Shown: positions 12,125 through 25,259 of the stretch, in pieces
How the letters are laid out: every line of letters starts with the position of its first letter
Position numbering within the stretch: position 1 is the stretch's first letter
Source of the DNA: Trichoplax adhaerens
Lineage: Eukaryota; Placozoa; Uniplacotomia; Trichoplacea; Trichoplacidae
Length of the DNA: 64,000 bases
Reading direction: 5' to 3'
NCBI RefSeq assembly: GCF_000150275.1
Contig: NW_002060947.1
Span: 3,834,335-3,898,334 of the forward strand
Translations under genes and position numbers: made by a program
The notes under the pieces: generated by a model
Seen by the model: the letters and a program-made list of their open reading frames with translations, nothing else
Databases searched by the model: none
Told to the model about the DNA's origin: nothing

Positions 12125-14506
12125 AAAATCAGTTGTCGTTGTACTTGTTGAAATATATCGCTATTATCTAATGGATCCATAAGTTTCTTGTAATAAGGTA
12201 CTATAATTACCATAATGATAATACCGTTACCAAAATTAGTAAATTGGTGCCTTATGTAATTACCAGAATTTTTTATTTTTAAATTAACTTTAAAATAAAT
12301 TTCTATCTAAATAATCTCTTTGTTTCCATCTATCGTAGTTTAACTCATAAATAATATTTATGACATAGTAGATAATAAATCCAGCTGAAGTATAAGTGTG
12401 AACAGAAATAACAATAGGCCTGGATATTCTGACAAGCTTGACAGTTTTCTGGCCACATAAGTCAACAATAAAAATCTTTTCTATTTATGGAGAAGTTAAA
12501 TTTAAACTAAGCCATCATAGTTATCTTAACATATTTATTCTATAAAAATAAATAAGCGATGATGCGGTATTTTTTACCCAATAAGTTTTTATATTTATAG
12601 TATCAAAACGAGGATGAAAGATGAAACGTTAAATTGAATAAATGATCAACATAAGGAAAGGTGCTTGTACACGTGATGGATAAACGCTCTTCTATTATTT
12701 ATCTAACCTTCGAAATTAGTTTCATAAACATTTAATTTTTAAATTTATTTACAATATAAATTCAGTTGATATTTATACTGGGCTATGATTAAGGACATAG
12801 CCATCTTGACGTTCAAGTATTGATTATTTAATCCGCAAATAAATGAACTGATGATACGACTTGAGTTATCTCTTTAGCAAATAACATAAGATGGGTACTG
12901 TATAGTTTGTTTGTGACCATGCTGTAAATAACATGGTATAGTGCACATCAATTTATAGCTATCAAATAACACGTAATCACCGATCTAAGAAATCGATTGT
13001 ACTTAAGTCGTAGTATCGGAAAGAAAAATTAGTGGCTTTCACATTTTGTTCGACTAATACAAATGTTTTTAAAAGCTGGATATTTAACACATTAACAAAC
13101 CTACTTTAGTAAATCGTCATAAATAGTACTGTATATTGATTGAGTGATGACTTTGGCAACAGTATCAAAAATTTAAGTTAGCTTTTTACTTTAGTCAATA
13201 TCGGAAGAGAATTGGCTAACTTCATGGACACTGAAAATCAAGCATGATTCACTTAGAATAGTTCTTAGTTTGAGCTTTAAGTTACCTTAACAAGCAACTA
13301 AGACAATCTTAAACAAACATCATTTACAACTATAATAAAAGCAGCGCTTTTAATGATAGTCGAGGCCTATTGTAGAAGATCCTTTATCCTTTCAAATAAT
13401 TGAGTACATTTTTATACATATTTGTATTAATATAAAGCAGTAAACCCAGCGATAACATACTACTGCCAGGTGATGATATAATTCTTAAAAATAGAAATTG
13501 ATATAAATAAAGGGCACTCAGTTTGAACCGCTAATTAACTCTGAATTTTAGGTGTGCAACTAAATGGTAATCGACGATTTCCATAGAGATTTTCAATATT
13601 GTAAAGCATTTTGTGATCAATAAAGTTAGAATACTAAAGCAAGGATAAACTTGTAATATTGTATTAGACAGAATAATTTGCACAAATTAATAAGTGAATA
13701 ACTCAATAATAGGGATATTAAAATAAAATAAGTCTATTATTCTATTGAAAAGAAACGCTATTGGATTTGAACGCTACTCTCCGTATTATGCGCTTCTCTA
13801 TGCAAGTTAGCTAAGAATCTCATTTTTAGATTAGGTACTTACCAAGTACTGTTAAAAGCTTCTCAATAATTGATTTACGACAAACAAAAATCATTAATAA
13901 ACCCTAACGTACAAAAGATGCTTTTGTTGAATAAATATACGTATACAGTTACACTTAAGACATTAATTCAAGAAATAAAATATAATTTTCCTACATGCAT
14001 ACGTATTATTATATCCGAATTAATGTCAGCTCGTGAATTTATAATACAATAAATTTATATACTATTAAGCTCAAGTACATTTAGTGACCTTTCAGCTAGA
14101 CCTGATTGGATCGTTATTGCATACTAGAAAAGAGATTCGAAAGTAGTCACTAGTCTCACTTCACAATACCAGATCCAATATCCGTCCTAAGCAAATACAA
14201 TTAGGCTACAAGATGCATTAAAAATGGTAATAAATTAATACGACCGATAACTTAATTGCAATTTTAGTAAATATTTACAATAAAAATTTCATTTTATAAT
14301 CTTTCATAATCAGTTGCAAAGTTTACCTCATAATGAACTTGTTTTAGATGACTAATCAATACATACACATGTTAGTATCGTAAGAATCACATTATATTTT
14401 GCCCTCGTCATAGGGTTAACATTAGTACAAAGGGTGATTAGATTACTGATAAGTATGTAAGAGTTACTTCAGCAAAAGTAGCTATTTTATCAGTTGGTTT
14501 TATATC
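12125..14506. other. Intergenic between convergent GPCR and PDSS2 genes
   Basis: AT-rich, no gene recognised. It probably includes the 3' UTR of the GPCR gene (AATAAA at 12294-12299, about 170 bp after the stop) and the 3' UTR of the minus-strand PDSS2 gene. The 60-codon open frame at 13870-14052 is unremarkable. Confidence 0.55.
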
Positions 14507-16787
14507 TTATAAGTGAAAGATTTTTAATCCGTTCATGTTTGTTATTACAATTTTCTCCAGGGCAGTTTTTGCATCACAATCTTGAAAGTATGCTAAGGAA
14601 TCCAACAATTTTGATTTGTAGGTTTCGTAAACAGTTTTAACTTCGTCAAGCACCAATTTTTGATGTTTATAAAACTAAGACATTAAATAAGAAATCAAAT
14701 CGTTGTTCAGAAGTTATAAAAGCTCTGTCAATTATATATAGTAGTATTTATCACGAAGTCAGTTACTTGAATATTTGACGAGAATAACGTAGCTTTATCT
14801 TCTGAATTTTGCAAGGCAAGGAGTGCCGGTAAACTTGTATAATCTATCTGACTTCCAGTATCATCCAATTGAAGTGCACTTAATTCTAAGGATAACTGTC
14901 AAATAAGAGTAATCGTTATAGAACGGTATGGATTTAAGCAAGTAATTTCTAATTAACACTCGTACATTCAATTACGAAATTGTTTGGAAATAGGATAACC
15001 TGTTGAGTATAAGCCAAGTTCTGTCCAAAATTGTTAGCGACCATTTGCGCTTCTTCACTATGATTAACTAACTTTAAAGCACATTGACAACTCTTTGATA
15101 ATAAACTACCCTTTCTTAATAATGTTCGTTGCTCCCATAAATTGACATAGTCTATAATATCCGACTTAATTACATCTTGAATCGTAGAACAAAGAAATTC
15201 ACCTTCCATCATTTCACTTATGGCTTCGGACATGAGTTGTACAACCTGCGAATAGAAGGAGAAAAAATAATATTTCATTGATATTGTAACTAACTTATAG
15301 CACATAGATTTCTGTAAAATAATAAGATATGACAAAATATATATTAGTATTTACGTAAAAGCATCGTTCACTATATCAATACAGTAGCTAGCTTGAATAA
15401 CAAATATCTTCGACTGCAGACTTAGAGCTACCTTGATCGATTGATCGATCGGTTGCTGCGGCATGCGATCAAAGCAGAGATTTATAAATCATGTATGTAA
15501 TGATGACAGTATTTATGATATAGAAATTGCTATATTTAAAAAAATGTTACAATATATTAACAGTCTAAAAAAGTGATACTAGGTGATCCGATGAAACATA
15601 AGAAAAAAATTTCGAATCCGTAGAAATTTTCAACATTATGTAATATCGATCAGTTAATCTACAACCTGTGTATTTTCTAACTTAGCCAATCCATTGCTGG
15701 CTTTGGCCAACAAGAAATCACCAATTAAAACAGCCATTTTATTGCCTAGCTGCAATTCTTTGTCTTCTTCGGAAGCAATCGGTTCAGGTAAATTAACTAC
15801 TCCAGTGTGAATTATTTGTGCCATGCGAATTATTTCAGTAATTTCTGCTAGTGATCGCTGAGTTGGGTAGATTCCATCGACGCTTTGTTCTTCAATCATT
15901 TGACTTTTACCAGCAGCTTTAGCAATGAGCAAGACAATTAAGGAATATTTAGCTTTGTTTTCGTTATAACTGTTATTGATTAATCCCCTATCAAATCATA
16001 ACCGTTCATATAACATTAGTTGCCATAAAGGTTTCTATAGCAGGAGTATAGTAGACTGTATATAGTAAATTAGACATTAATTGATTAGTTCACTTTAAAT
16101 TGGAGATTCCATGCATTGTGTCAATGGTATGACTCAAAGTGTAATAGTAATCTTAGCAGAGATGCTTGATGGGCATGATCTTTAACCCTGGACATTTAGT
16201 ACCGTAGTATGCTGTTGATACACGTGTTATAGAGAGGCTTAACTTACGAGTACCTCAATCTTCTAATTGATAGCATACGCGTATTCACTATACAACTGTA
16301 TATCATTTTATTGCGTAGCAAGCTTAAAGATTCGCTACCTAAACAAGTCTAGATATCGACTCGTGTCTATCCGGGGACTACAGTACCGTATGGTGTGATG
16401 ATCGTGTCCAATTATTACCATTACGATAAGCTTACAACTCTTTTATTAACACAAACTGATTGACTGAATAGTTACACAAACTTCTAGAAGGGTTTTTACT
16501 GACCTAATAGTATGCATTAATGGATGACGGCTACCGAGTAATTTCTTCATATGCACTGCAACATTGGATACTTCGTCTGTGAGTAAATGTCGAAAGCTAA
16601 GGAAAGACGTAGGATAACCAACGATTTTTTCAGCTTCAGAAACCGCTTTAGCTTCATGTGTCTTGGGATATGCAGAAAATGTACCATAAAATTGTCCATG
16701 GACATTATATGTTAGGTTAATGACAGTCTTCTTTGGGTGATGATTCCATTGCCGCCATAATAATCGTAAAATAGCATTACTTATCAT
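14507..16787 (-). CDS. PDSS2: Decaprenyl-diphosphate synthase subunit 2 (PDSS2), five exons
   Basis: Subunit of the mitochondrial trans-polyprenyl diphosphate synthase that makes the isoprenoid tail of ubiquinone; it works with PDSS1. Minus-strand exons, 5' to 3': 16787-16504, 15987-15666, 15245-15000, 14895-14767, 14674-14507. Phases agree at every junction and give 382 aa, close to about 399 in human. Family landmarks: AEKIVGYPTSF (exon 1), KAAGK, QRSLAEITEII, GNKMAVLIGDFLLA (exon 2), KSCQCAL (exon 3) and the C-terminal ALEKIV block (exon 5). The Asp-rich DDxxD motifs of catalytic prenyl synthases are absent, as usual for this regulatory subunit. The N-terminus (MISNAILRLLWRQW) is basic and amphipathic, fitting a mitochondrial presequence. 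The donor of exon 3 (GTTATC) is weak. Intron 1 is 516 bp and intron 2 is 420 bp; neither holds anything recognisable. Confidence 0.93.
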
Positions 16788-18686
16788 GATGATTAATGTT
16801 GAGCAGCAAGTAGCTGCAGATCTTGGCGAAGAGTTGAGGATGATGAATGGATGAGCTCAGCAACTAGAGCTCAATCTGAGCTGCAGACTGCAGTCATGGT
16901 GATGAAATGTTGCGTACTGTACGCGCGATACTTGTAGTTGAATCTATCTGTCGCTTGCGTTCCCATAGTGCATTATAGGCATAAGGCACCTGTTTGCGTT
17001 ATGATTATTACAGACCACAGTACATATTGTACAGTGTACAGTACATCATGTACAGTACAGTACTGTACCAGAAGTCGTGGATCTGATTCGAAGAAGAAAT
17101 GGAGTCCATTTTGCAATGAAACGAAAGAAATCAATGAACTAAAAATCCAGTAAAATCTTTCATAGCTTCAATTTTTACCTTGTAACAGTTACACTAGATT
17201 GATGTAGATATTCTCTAGTGACATTCTTCAAAGACTCTTGACCCACATACTGTATAACAACGTGTTCATATTTTTGTATCAGGCATTTATTAATAGATTA
17301 GCGATAGTAGCTAGCATACAGTGATAGCACTTGTACCCTGGTCGCAGTGTCCAGAATTAATATAATTTGCTAATTTGGTCATTGAAAAGATACTAAAGGC
17401 TGTCTCTTTAATAATCTTGCTAATATCTATTTTATCCAAGGCTATCTTAGCAGAATGATACGTCGATATTACATCATTGTCTACCTTATGATTATTTCGT
17501 AAGTAATGATTGCTTAGCCTTCAACACTTCTAATATAAATGATGAATGATGCTGTCGTATGGATACATACAAATACTCATCTAATGTCAGTAGGCTCCTT
17601 ACACTGCATAATAAAATGAAATAGTGATATCGTTTTATCTTTGCAACCAGGGATAGTTATTAAAATGAATAGTATCTTAGTTGCTGGCAGATTTAGGAGA
17701 TTATGTAACGATCCATTTACTACTCAGTCGTACAGTCTCGTGTTAGACATACAGTATTACGTAGTAACTTAAATAGTTAATATCAATTATATTATGAGCA
17801 ATTATTTAGCCCTTGGTGTTGAAGTTGATTGCAAGAAATGATTTGTGATTAGTTTAGCTACTACGTATTTAACAAACTCATTTTCTGTCTATTTCCTCTA
17901 TGCAATGCTATGCAATTTAGTAAAATGATCCAGCTGGGCATTATTGTATTATGATTCTATCTTCTGATTTTAATTAAATTAAATAAATTCATGGTCGTCC
18001 TTAGGTTATGCCTGTCAAGTAGCCAGGATAACTTTTTTAACCAGTTTGCTAATCAAGCTTTTCAATTTGCCTATAAATCATGGTACGCATGACTATAAGA
18101 TATCATTATAGTAATGTCATAATTACTGTTATAGTTAAATATTCTTATTATAGCGTACGGAGAAGATTTAGTAATAAATCCAATGACGGATTAGATTAAA
18201 AAGTATATAGCGTATGACCATGAATTAAATTCAACGTGTCACATACTGCATATCAAAAAGTTACATATTATATATAATAGTATTAAACAAACAACAAACT
18301 GAATTAAGGTTTGGAAATAACATTAATAAATTCTCTAATAATGCTTAATTTCAGTATCACATATTGTATGTAAGTGATATATATATTGAGATATTACGAA
18401 GCATTTTTTTAAAATATTCAGTAGCAATAAACTGCACTAATATTAGAAGATAACATATTAATGGTTTTGTCAATATAACTTGTTACCATTACAGTGTACT
18501 ATTGATGCTGTTTCTATATATGTTATGATATAAATTGTACTTTAGTGTTGTACTTCTGTAATAATAATTTATTAAGAAGCCTTAAAACGATTGCAGTGAT
18601 TAATATATAAAAATAGCACCCCAGGTACGTAAAATTTTGATAGAAATTGATCGCAACCATTGATTAGGATGATTCATATTTGGTAG
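16788..18686. other. Intergenic between divergent PDSS2 and propeller genes
   Basis: Should contain the PDSS2 promoter and, further on, the unresolved 5' exon(s) of the plus-strand propeller gene. A small GTACW repeat patch lies at 17018-17068. The 71-codon frame at 16938-17153 runs through that patch and is an artefact. I could not find a convincing signal-peptide or start exon for the propeller gene here. Confidence 0.5.
17018..17068. repeat. GTACW pentanucleotide repeat patch
   Basis: A short run of GTACA/GTACT units with GTACAGTACTGTAC near its end. It is the smallest member of the palindromic repeat family that dominates 51195-53547 and 60343-62018. Confidence 0.8.
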
Positions 18687-21600
18687 GAATAATCAAAATT
18701 ATCGTGAAGTCAGGCATCTAAATAATATTGATAAACCATCGTATGTACTAGCAACCCCAGGTGGAAGTTTATACATTTCAAGGTAATTTAGAAACTTAGA
18801 GTATCAACTTTTATATCGTCCGATTACATCGATCTGAATTTGATGAGAAACGTTTGATTGCTGGTAATACTGTATGTTATCTAACAACAAATTATTTTAA
18901 ATATTAATACCTATAACTAGTTATGAATTTGACATCCACATATAACTCGTATGTAACAAATTAACACCATTTCTATTTCATTTTTAGCTTCATGAAAAAT
19001 GAAGTAAGTCATTACAACCAACCAATTGAAGAAAACTTAAGTTTATTTTTCGACCTATAAGCTGTACAAATATTTAATTGTAAATGGATAATTGAAATTT
19101 TAATGTGTAATCAAACGATCAGTAGCGCTAACGTAACATAGAAACGATTACACGTACTATGCGTCCTATGATATCACCTATATGAGTACAAACGAGGTCT
19201 CATTAAATTAAATATTTCAAGTTAATCTTGATTTGTTTAAAGATTTGCTCTAATATACGTTTATCACATTCTAGTTGTACTCTACGGTGTTTAAGGAGTA
19301 AAACATATTATAAAAGCTTATTTAGCATTGATTACCTAACCGAAAATTTTATACAAGACTAGCATTTAAAAAATATGACTGGAAAGTTTTATTTTATTGT
19401 AATACTATTGACCTTTTGCAGGTTTATTGGATACCTAATATTTATAAATCTCAGAGTCAAGCTGTTACACTGATTCATGGTTCCGGTTTAGATGGTCCAT
19501 GGGGAATGGTATTGGGTAAGATTTTATAATACCAGCTTAAAGTGCAGATACTGTAGGATTATATAAACATGTAGAGCAATTTAGTCCACCTTTTAATTGA
19601 AATCGGGTCAATCCTATATGAGGGATCAAACATAAGAAATTAAACTTAAATCAAATACGATAGTTTTGTCAGTTGTACTATATTTATACATATGTATGCG
19701 TATTTTGCATGTTTTGGCAAACAAATTTTTATTACGTTGCAATGCAAGCCGATGTTTACTTTAGGAGTTTTATAAGACATGTCTTTGCTTATGTTCTTGC
19801 ATTAGTAAATTTAAACAATTGCAATATTTAATAATGTCTACAAATTTATTTATCACATGGGATGATTATAATTATTTAATATGTAAGATAACTTAGTCTA
19901 CTTATGAAACTTAGATAATAAGATATTATATGTAGCAAGCTTTGCAACTGACGAAATTCGGAAGTATAATTCTACGACTGGGGAATTTATAAATTCCTTT
20001 GGCGGTGAACAATATTTGGATTGTCCAGGTTATTCACATATCATTTTAATTTCATCAAACGTCATACAATTCCATCTATTTGCTGTAGCTGATTCGTGAT
20101 TATAACGCAGTCGTTTCTAAAATTATAGCAAAATACACTTATTAAATACTCTTTTCGTTTGTATACTGCTATTCGTAAGAGTTGTGAGGTATAGGTATAC
20201 AGTACAGCATATTTCGGTGTAACTGTCAAATACGACTGTAGATATTACAATTCTGATGTAATTATAAATATGCATCTTGTTACAGTATTTATCAATCTAT
20301 TACTAACCTAAGACTTTAAATATTGATTTTCTATTACTTGCTGTAATTTCGGTACAGAGGGAATCGTATTAGGATCTAACAGAACTCTCTATGTTGCCAG
20401 TTTTCTGAACGATAAAGTAGTAAAATTTAATTTGGAAGGTGATTTCTTAGGAGTGGTACGTATATATTCCATCATTACATTTAATTTATCCTTTAGAACT
20501 CATACTTCATACTGCTAAAATCGGTTCTACTCCAAATTTAATGCACATAATGTTTAATCTATGCATACATATATATATGTTAGGTAGCGGATGGGAGTAG
20601 CGGTTTGAAAGGGTATGCATACGAAAATATAAGTAGAATATAAGTAGTAGTAGAATATTGTAAGATCTCTAATAAATAAATTTTGCCTTAATGCTACATT
20701 CATATAGTGACAAAACTTTAAATCATGCGATTATCCTGTTGAATGTATAGACCAGAAGGCGTTTTGTTGATGAAAGATGGAAGCCTATTAGTTACCAGTC
20801 ATTATAGCGATAATATCCTCAAATTTAATTCTCAAACTGGTAAGAAGAATAAATATTTCAAAGTCTTTGATATAGTATATAGGGAATGACCGGCCATTCC
20901 CGGGAGTGGCCAGGATTGACCGTAACATATATAGTAGTAGCCTACTACAGTTCGTAAAACTTCCATGTATTTTTTATAATTGATAATTCTTTAATGAGAC
21001 ATACTTACATGTGCACATGTCCGTGTCAACACTACAAATAATTAGTTGAAAGATAAAACAATCTAATGAAACGAAATAGCATTAAGTAGTAGGCTTAAGC
21101 GATTCACTTTGGACCTACTAGAAATGGCTATTAGCAAATTTTTAAAATCGCATTATAGCTGTACTGGGGTGTTTATTATGCTGTAGGCAAATTCTTGGGT
21201 GAATTTGGTAAAGTTGATAGGCCTGTAGGACTCGCTCTTGGTTATGATGGGTAAAACTCTGAGATCTATTATAGGTTAATGCTATATTTTGGATATCATT
21301 ATTAGCTGTACCCTGAATTTCGTTTTTCTTTTTAGCTTTGTCTATGTAACAAGTTATTCCACGGATAGCATCGTAATTTTGGATAGCAGCGGTACGAATA
21401 TCTTATTGACGTGAAAAATTTTGAAGATAATTTCTTATCGTATTGAATGTGTATTCCTCTCTGCATGGTACATGCAGTGTGCTGTATTACAACAGTATCT
21501 TATATTGTATGCACCCGTATAGTTCACTTATTATATATTAATTAACAAAAGAAATTTTTTTACCGCTTTATTCCATTCCTCGCTAAATATCAATAAGGAC

Positions 21601-21815
21601 GCTTTGTTGACGTGGTAGCAAAACATGGAATGAATGGACCTTCTAGCTTAAGGCAAGTTTAACTTCAAATTACTATTATAAATTATATAGTTCTTCTGAT
21701 CGATATTATGGTTTTGGATTACAGTTTTGCCAGTAGCCGAATTATATACTGTTCCAGCTATGGGAATGATCGAGTCTTATCAATCAATATCTCATCAAGC
21801 GCTGTAATGAATTGA
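18687..21815 (+). CDS. Six-bladed beta-propeller (NHL/SMP-30-like) protein, 5' end unresolved
   Basis: Unnamed gene rebuilt from 11 plus-strand exons: 18687-18782, 18988-19003, 19422-19515, 19915-20028, 20358-20455, 20584-20612, 20751-20839, 21187-21250, 21336-21391, 21598-21652, 21725-21815 (TGA). All phases agree; 266 residues are covered. The product is six repeats of one blade pattern, hydrophobic-Y-V-A/T-S followed by a polar turn and D-x-I/V-x-K/x-F/Y-N: SLYISSFMKNEVYWI, ILYVASFATDEIRKYN, TLYVASFLNDKVVKFN, SLLVTSHYSDNILKFN, FVYVTSYSTDSIVIL, IIYCSSYGNDRVLSI. This is typical of NHL or virginiamycin-B-lyase-like propellers. No enzyme signature is obvious and no partner is suggested by neighbours. 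The first exon needs two bases from an upstream exon I could not find, so a signal peptide cannot be judged. The intron at 21653-21724 is GC-AG. Function unknown. Confidence 0.8.
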
Positions 21816-22589
21816 TTATAATGATCAACACTGTTGCGAAGCCAGTTTTACTTTGATTCGGAGAATATAATGAAATACTCTAACTAATGTGTTATTATTG
21901 TTAAGAAACCTAACAGTCATGGTCCTGTATGCCAAGCTTTATGAGCTTTGTAGTGATTAAATCACTTTTAAGACTAGTTTTTACTATGAAACAGGATAAT
22001 GTAATTTACCTTATGCTTTTATCTAAATTACCTGCCTCTATCAAATTCCAACTACATGTACGTATTCTAAAAGAAACCTTTGTTTTCAATCTGACAGCGG
22101 TTGTGCTTCATTTATTCTGCTTCTAAGCAGTTTCGTACGCAGATGTAACCAAACATTATATTGTATAAATGTTGTTTATTGTCATTTAAAGCTAGTATTA
22201 TACCCCATTTTACACATCAAATTGTTTTCTTAGCATTTATTACTTTACTAACGGGAGACCTTTAACCAACAAATTGATTTAATCAGTAGGTGAAGTATTT
22301 AATTGAAGCAGAATGGCAATTCGAGATGATAGTTTGCTCCATGTTTAACGTTGATGAAAGTACCTATCATTGTTTTTCCTGCCATTTGTAGTGACAGTGC
22401 CAGTTGAAATTATAATTAAATTAATAGTAAATAATACTGATATATCGGTTTATTTAATCTAGTTTACTTAGACAGTTGACATTCAAAATGCAATATCATG
22501 ATAGATAAAAAATGGGTAATGTTTGAGTAAATGAATAGTTAGTATTTGATAAATCCCATCATTAAGTACAGACAATTAATTATTAAGAA
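21816..22589. other. Intergenic between convergent propeller and dynein genes
   Basis: Should hold both 3' UTRs. TTTATT at 22449-22454 (AATAAA on the minus strand), about 136 bp past the dynein stop, is a candidate poly(A) signal. The 65-codon frame 21929-22126 resembles nothing known. Confidence 0.45.
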
Positions 22590-25259
22590 CTACTTAATAT
22601 CGCAAAGCAATGCTACGCCACGAAGTGTCCAATGATCAGGGGGTTGACTTGTTTTTAAATATAAAGAGAAGATATAATTTAAATCTGTACGTCGTTTCTT
22701 TCTGTAAACGGGACATTCGTACAGGCGATTATTTTCGCGAGCTGTTGTAACATTGACAGCATAAATATGGACAACCGGTAAAGGAGTGTATAGGACTTTA
22801 GGTGAGGGTTCTGTAAGCCTACAAGCTCTTCTCTCCCAACCAGCTCCTTCAAGGTATAGTCCATGAACATAGACACCTTCCGCTGGCGGTGTAGCAATAT
22901 CATCATTATAATGTTTTGTAACATCGTTTGCTAGTACCACGTTGTCTAAAGCCCAACCTTTATGAGCTCGAGTAACTTCTTGGCGCATTGCAGTCAAAAA
23001 GCCTTGTGGATTAAAGAAGCTAGTCATGTGGAAAACATTAGGACGCCCTTCAAAGAGCCATGTATGAAATTGAGCATTTCTCTCAAGTAATTCAGTAAAC
23101 CAAAAGCCTAAAGTAGAAGATTCCCAAGAGACTTTTCTCCAAGAAACTGGCACCCTAGCATCATACATATTATCTAAAGCATCGCGTAGTATCTCACTCA
23201 TAATGATGGTGCCATCAATCGCTAATTTAAGATCAGTTAATGTCTGCCTTACAGCAGAAATAACACATTGCATACGATCAATCTCTTGACGTAAGAAGAT
23301 ATTCATAGGTGATAGCAAGCCCATTTTCTGTAATCGATCTTTAACTTCATGGGCTATATAATCGGGGGGTAATTTCTCTAACATATCCATTGCTAACTTT
23401 AATACTACGCTCTCGCGTGTTTCACCGCCGCCAGATGCGCTATCTTTCGGTTGGATGTTGACAATTGTATCTAAAATATCGGTAGCAGTTTTAGTCTGGT
23501 AAGTGATATCAGCATTGGGATGCAGGCCAAAGGCTTCCGGCGAATCTACTAAGGGTAGACTATCAATAGCTGTGCGGTAATCCTCTATGGTTTTACATTT
23601 AGGGATTCGATAACCCTCATAAAATCTGAAATTATCGGCAAACATGGCATCACTAAACCAAGTACGTGCAAAAGTATTTATCAATCGTTTGTCAAAATCA
23701 TCTGTTACACGGCCGCCATATTGGACTTCTCCAATCATATATCTTACTGTATTCCATGATACTCCTTTCTTAATATCCATATCGTCTAAATGATTTTGCA
23801 CAAATTGGACTGTTGCAGTAAGATCGGCTTCGTTAAATTCGTAAGGGATATTCCAACCTAATGGGCCAAACTTTCTCCTTTCTTGTACAACCGTGTGCAA
23901 GAATGCCACACCATAAAGCATTGGCTTCCATTGTGGCATGTTAGTAATATCTAATTGATCCTGAGTAATATTACCATACGTACGTTTAAGACCTGCCTTT
24001 GCACCTTGAGGTGGTTCATTCGTAAATTTAATTGAATGCTGTAAGATATTAATGGGAAATTGCGGGTGAACATCAGTTGTCATCCAAACTCTAAAGCTGT
24101 CATCAGCATTTTCTGCGTTTAATATGGTCTCTAGCAATTCTTCCATAAAATTAAGACCTAAATGGCAATTTTGTAGCATTAACCATCCTCCTTCAGACAT
24201 TGTTTGAGAGAGTAAGCGACGAGCGTGTATTTCTTGACCTTGGCCCATAGAAATTGCTCGACATTCTAGTTTCATTTTCTTGGCTAAAGCCTCAATTGAT
24301 GCTGTAGGATCGGAACCCATAGATAAGAAGCATATCATTGGTGTGCGAGTATTACTTTCTTCCCACATATTTTCTAAATCTAAGATTACTCCTTCGGCAT
24401 ATCTTGAACCAATCGATTCAATAATATAATGTCTCGCTTGTGGTATAGTACGATCAGGACACCAACATCGCACCAATAATAATTTCCGAAGTGTATCAAG
24501 AGAGGTACTATAACCATCAGGGATGATAGCTTCTTCAGGTGCGTCTTCATCATACCAACTTTTCCAACCACGATCATTTCTCGAAATTTGACCTAAGATT
24601 TGAGAAAACTGAGGTAGTTTACTCAACTCAACCAGATTAAGCCAGGTAATGTCGGGTATCCATTTCTTAGGTTTAGGATCAACGTTGTTTAAGTCAAGGG
24701 CAGCACCACCTTTAATGAGTACTTGAAATTCGTCTGATTTTACACGGCCCTGCTGTAAATCAATCTTTAAAGCCAGTAACAACGTAAATAGGAATTTATG
24801 ATTCTCATATAATCCTCGAACTGTATATTTGAATACTGCAAATGTTAGATAATCGATAACATTTTGTATACGTTTAGCTGGAATTGGCGATTTTTGTGAG
24901 CGTACCATAGAGAGATCAAACAATTTTAAAAACTGCGCTAGTGATGTTTGATACATGACATTTACCATTGACATTTCTACAATTAAGAAATATAAGATGC
25001 TTCCACGTGTTGCTACTGGGCGATACTCCTCACGTGCAATATTAATTTTAGTTTCTGTTTCTGCTGCTACAGCTAATTTATCGCGTACTTCTTCAGCTGT
25101 TTTCTTAGTATTAGCCAAGACAGCGATTAATGATTCATCATCGACCAAAGATCCTTCAGTGCTGGTTAGCCGTAGTAAAAGGTTATCTTCCAAATCCTTT
25201 ATTTTGCGCCTATTAAACGTAACTTCTTCGATTAATTTTGTACGCTCCAGTTCTAATTC
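22590..25259 (-). CDS. DNAH5: DNAH motor exon 45: AAA5-AAA6 and C-terminal domain
   Basis: The last 2670-nt exon (889 codons plus TAG) starts after an atttag acceptor at [16 protein letters not shown], in phase with exon 44. The intron between them is 164 bp. It encodes the rest of AAA5, AAA6 and the C-terminal domain of the motor ring: [169 protein letters not shown] and the terminal GVALLCDIK. These blocks are highly conserved in outer-arm heavy chains. Plus-strand open frames inside it (for example 24955-25263) are shadows. Confidence 0.97.
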   Translation of the reverse strand, partial: ELELERTKLIEEVTFNRRKIKDLEDNLLLRLTSTEGSLVDDESLIAVLANTKKTAEEVRDKLAVAAETETKINIAREEYRPVATRGSILYFLIVEMSMVNVMYQTSLAQFLKLFDLSMVRSQKSPIPAKRIQNVIDYLTFAVFKYTVRGLYENHKFLFTLLLALKIDLQQGRVKSDEFQVLIKGGAALDLNNVDPKPKKWIPDITWLNLVELSKLPQFSQILGQISRNDRGWKSWYDEDAPEEAIIPDGYSTSLDTLRKLLLVRCWCPDRTIPQARHYIIESIGSRYAEGVILDLENMWEESNTRTPMICFLSMGSDPTASIEALAKKMKLECRAISMGQGQEIHARRLLSQTMSEGGWLMLQNCHLGLNFMEELLETILNAENADDSFRVWMTTDVHPQFPINILQHSIKFTNEPPQGAKAGLKRTYGNITQDQLDITNMPQWKPMLYGVAFLHTVVQERRKFGPLGWNIPYEFNEADLTATVQFVQNHLDDMDIKKGVSWNTVRYMIGEVQYGGRVTDDFDKRLINTFARTWFSDAMFADNFRFYEGYRIPKCKTIEDYRTAIDSLPLVDSPEAFGLHPNADITYQTKTATDILDTIVNIQPKDSASGGGETRESVVLKLAMDMLEKLPPDYIAHEVKDRLQKMGLLSPMNIFLRQEIDRMQCVISAVRQTLTDLKLAIDGTIIMSEILRDALDNMYDARVPVSWRKVSWESSTLGFWFTELLERNAQFHTWLFEGRPNVFHMTSFFNPQGFLTAMRQEVTRAHKGWALDNVVLANDVTKHYNDDIATPPAEGVYVHGLYLEGAGWERRACRLTEPSPKVLYTPLPVVHIYAVNVTTARENNRLYECPVYRKKRRTDLNYIFSLYLKTSQPPDHWTLRGVALLCDIK

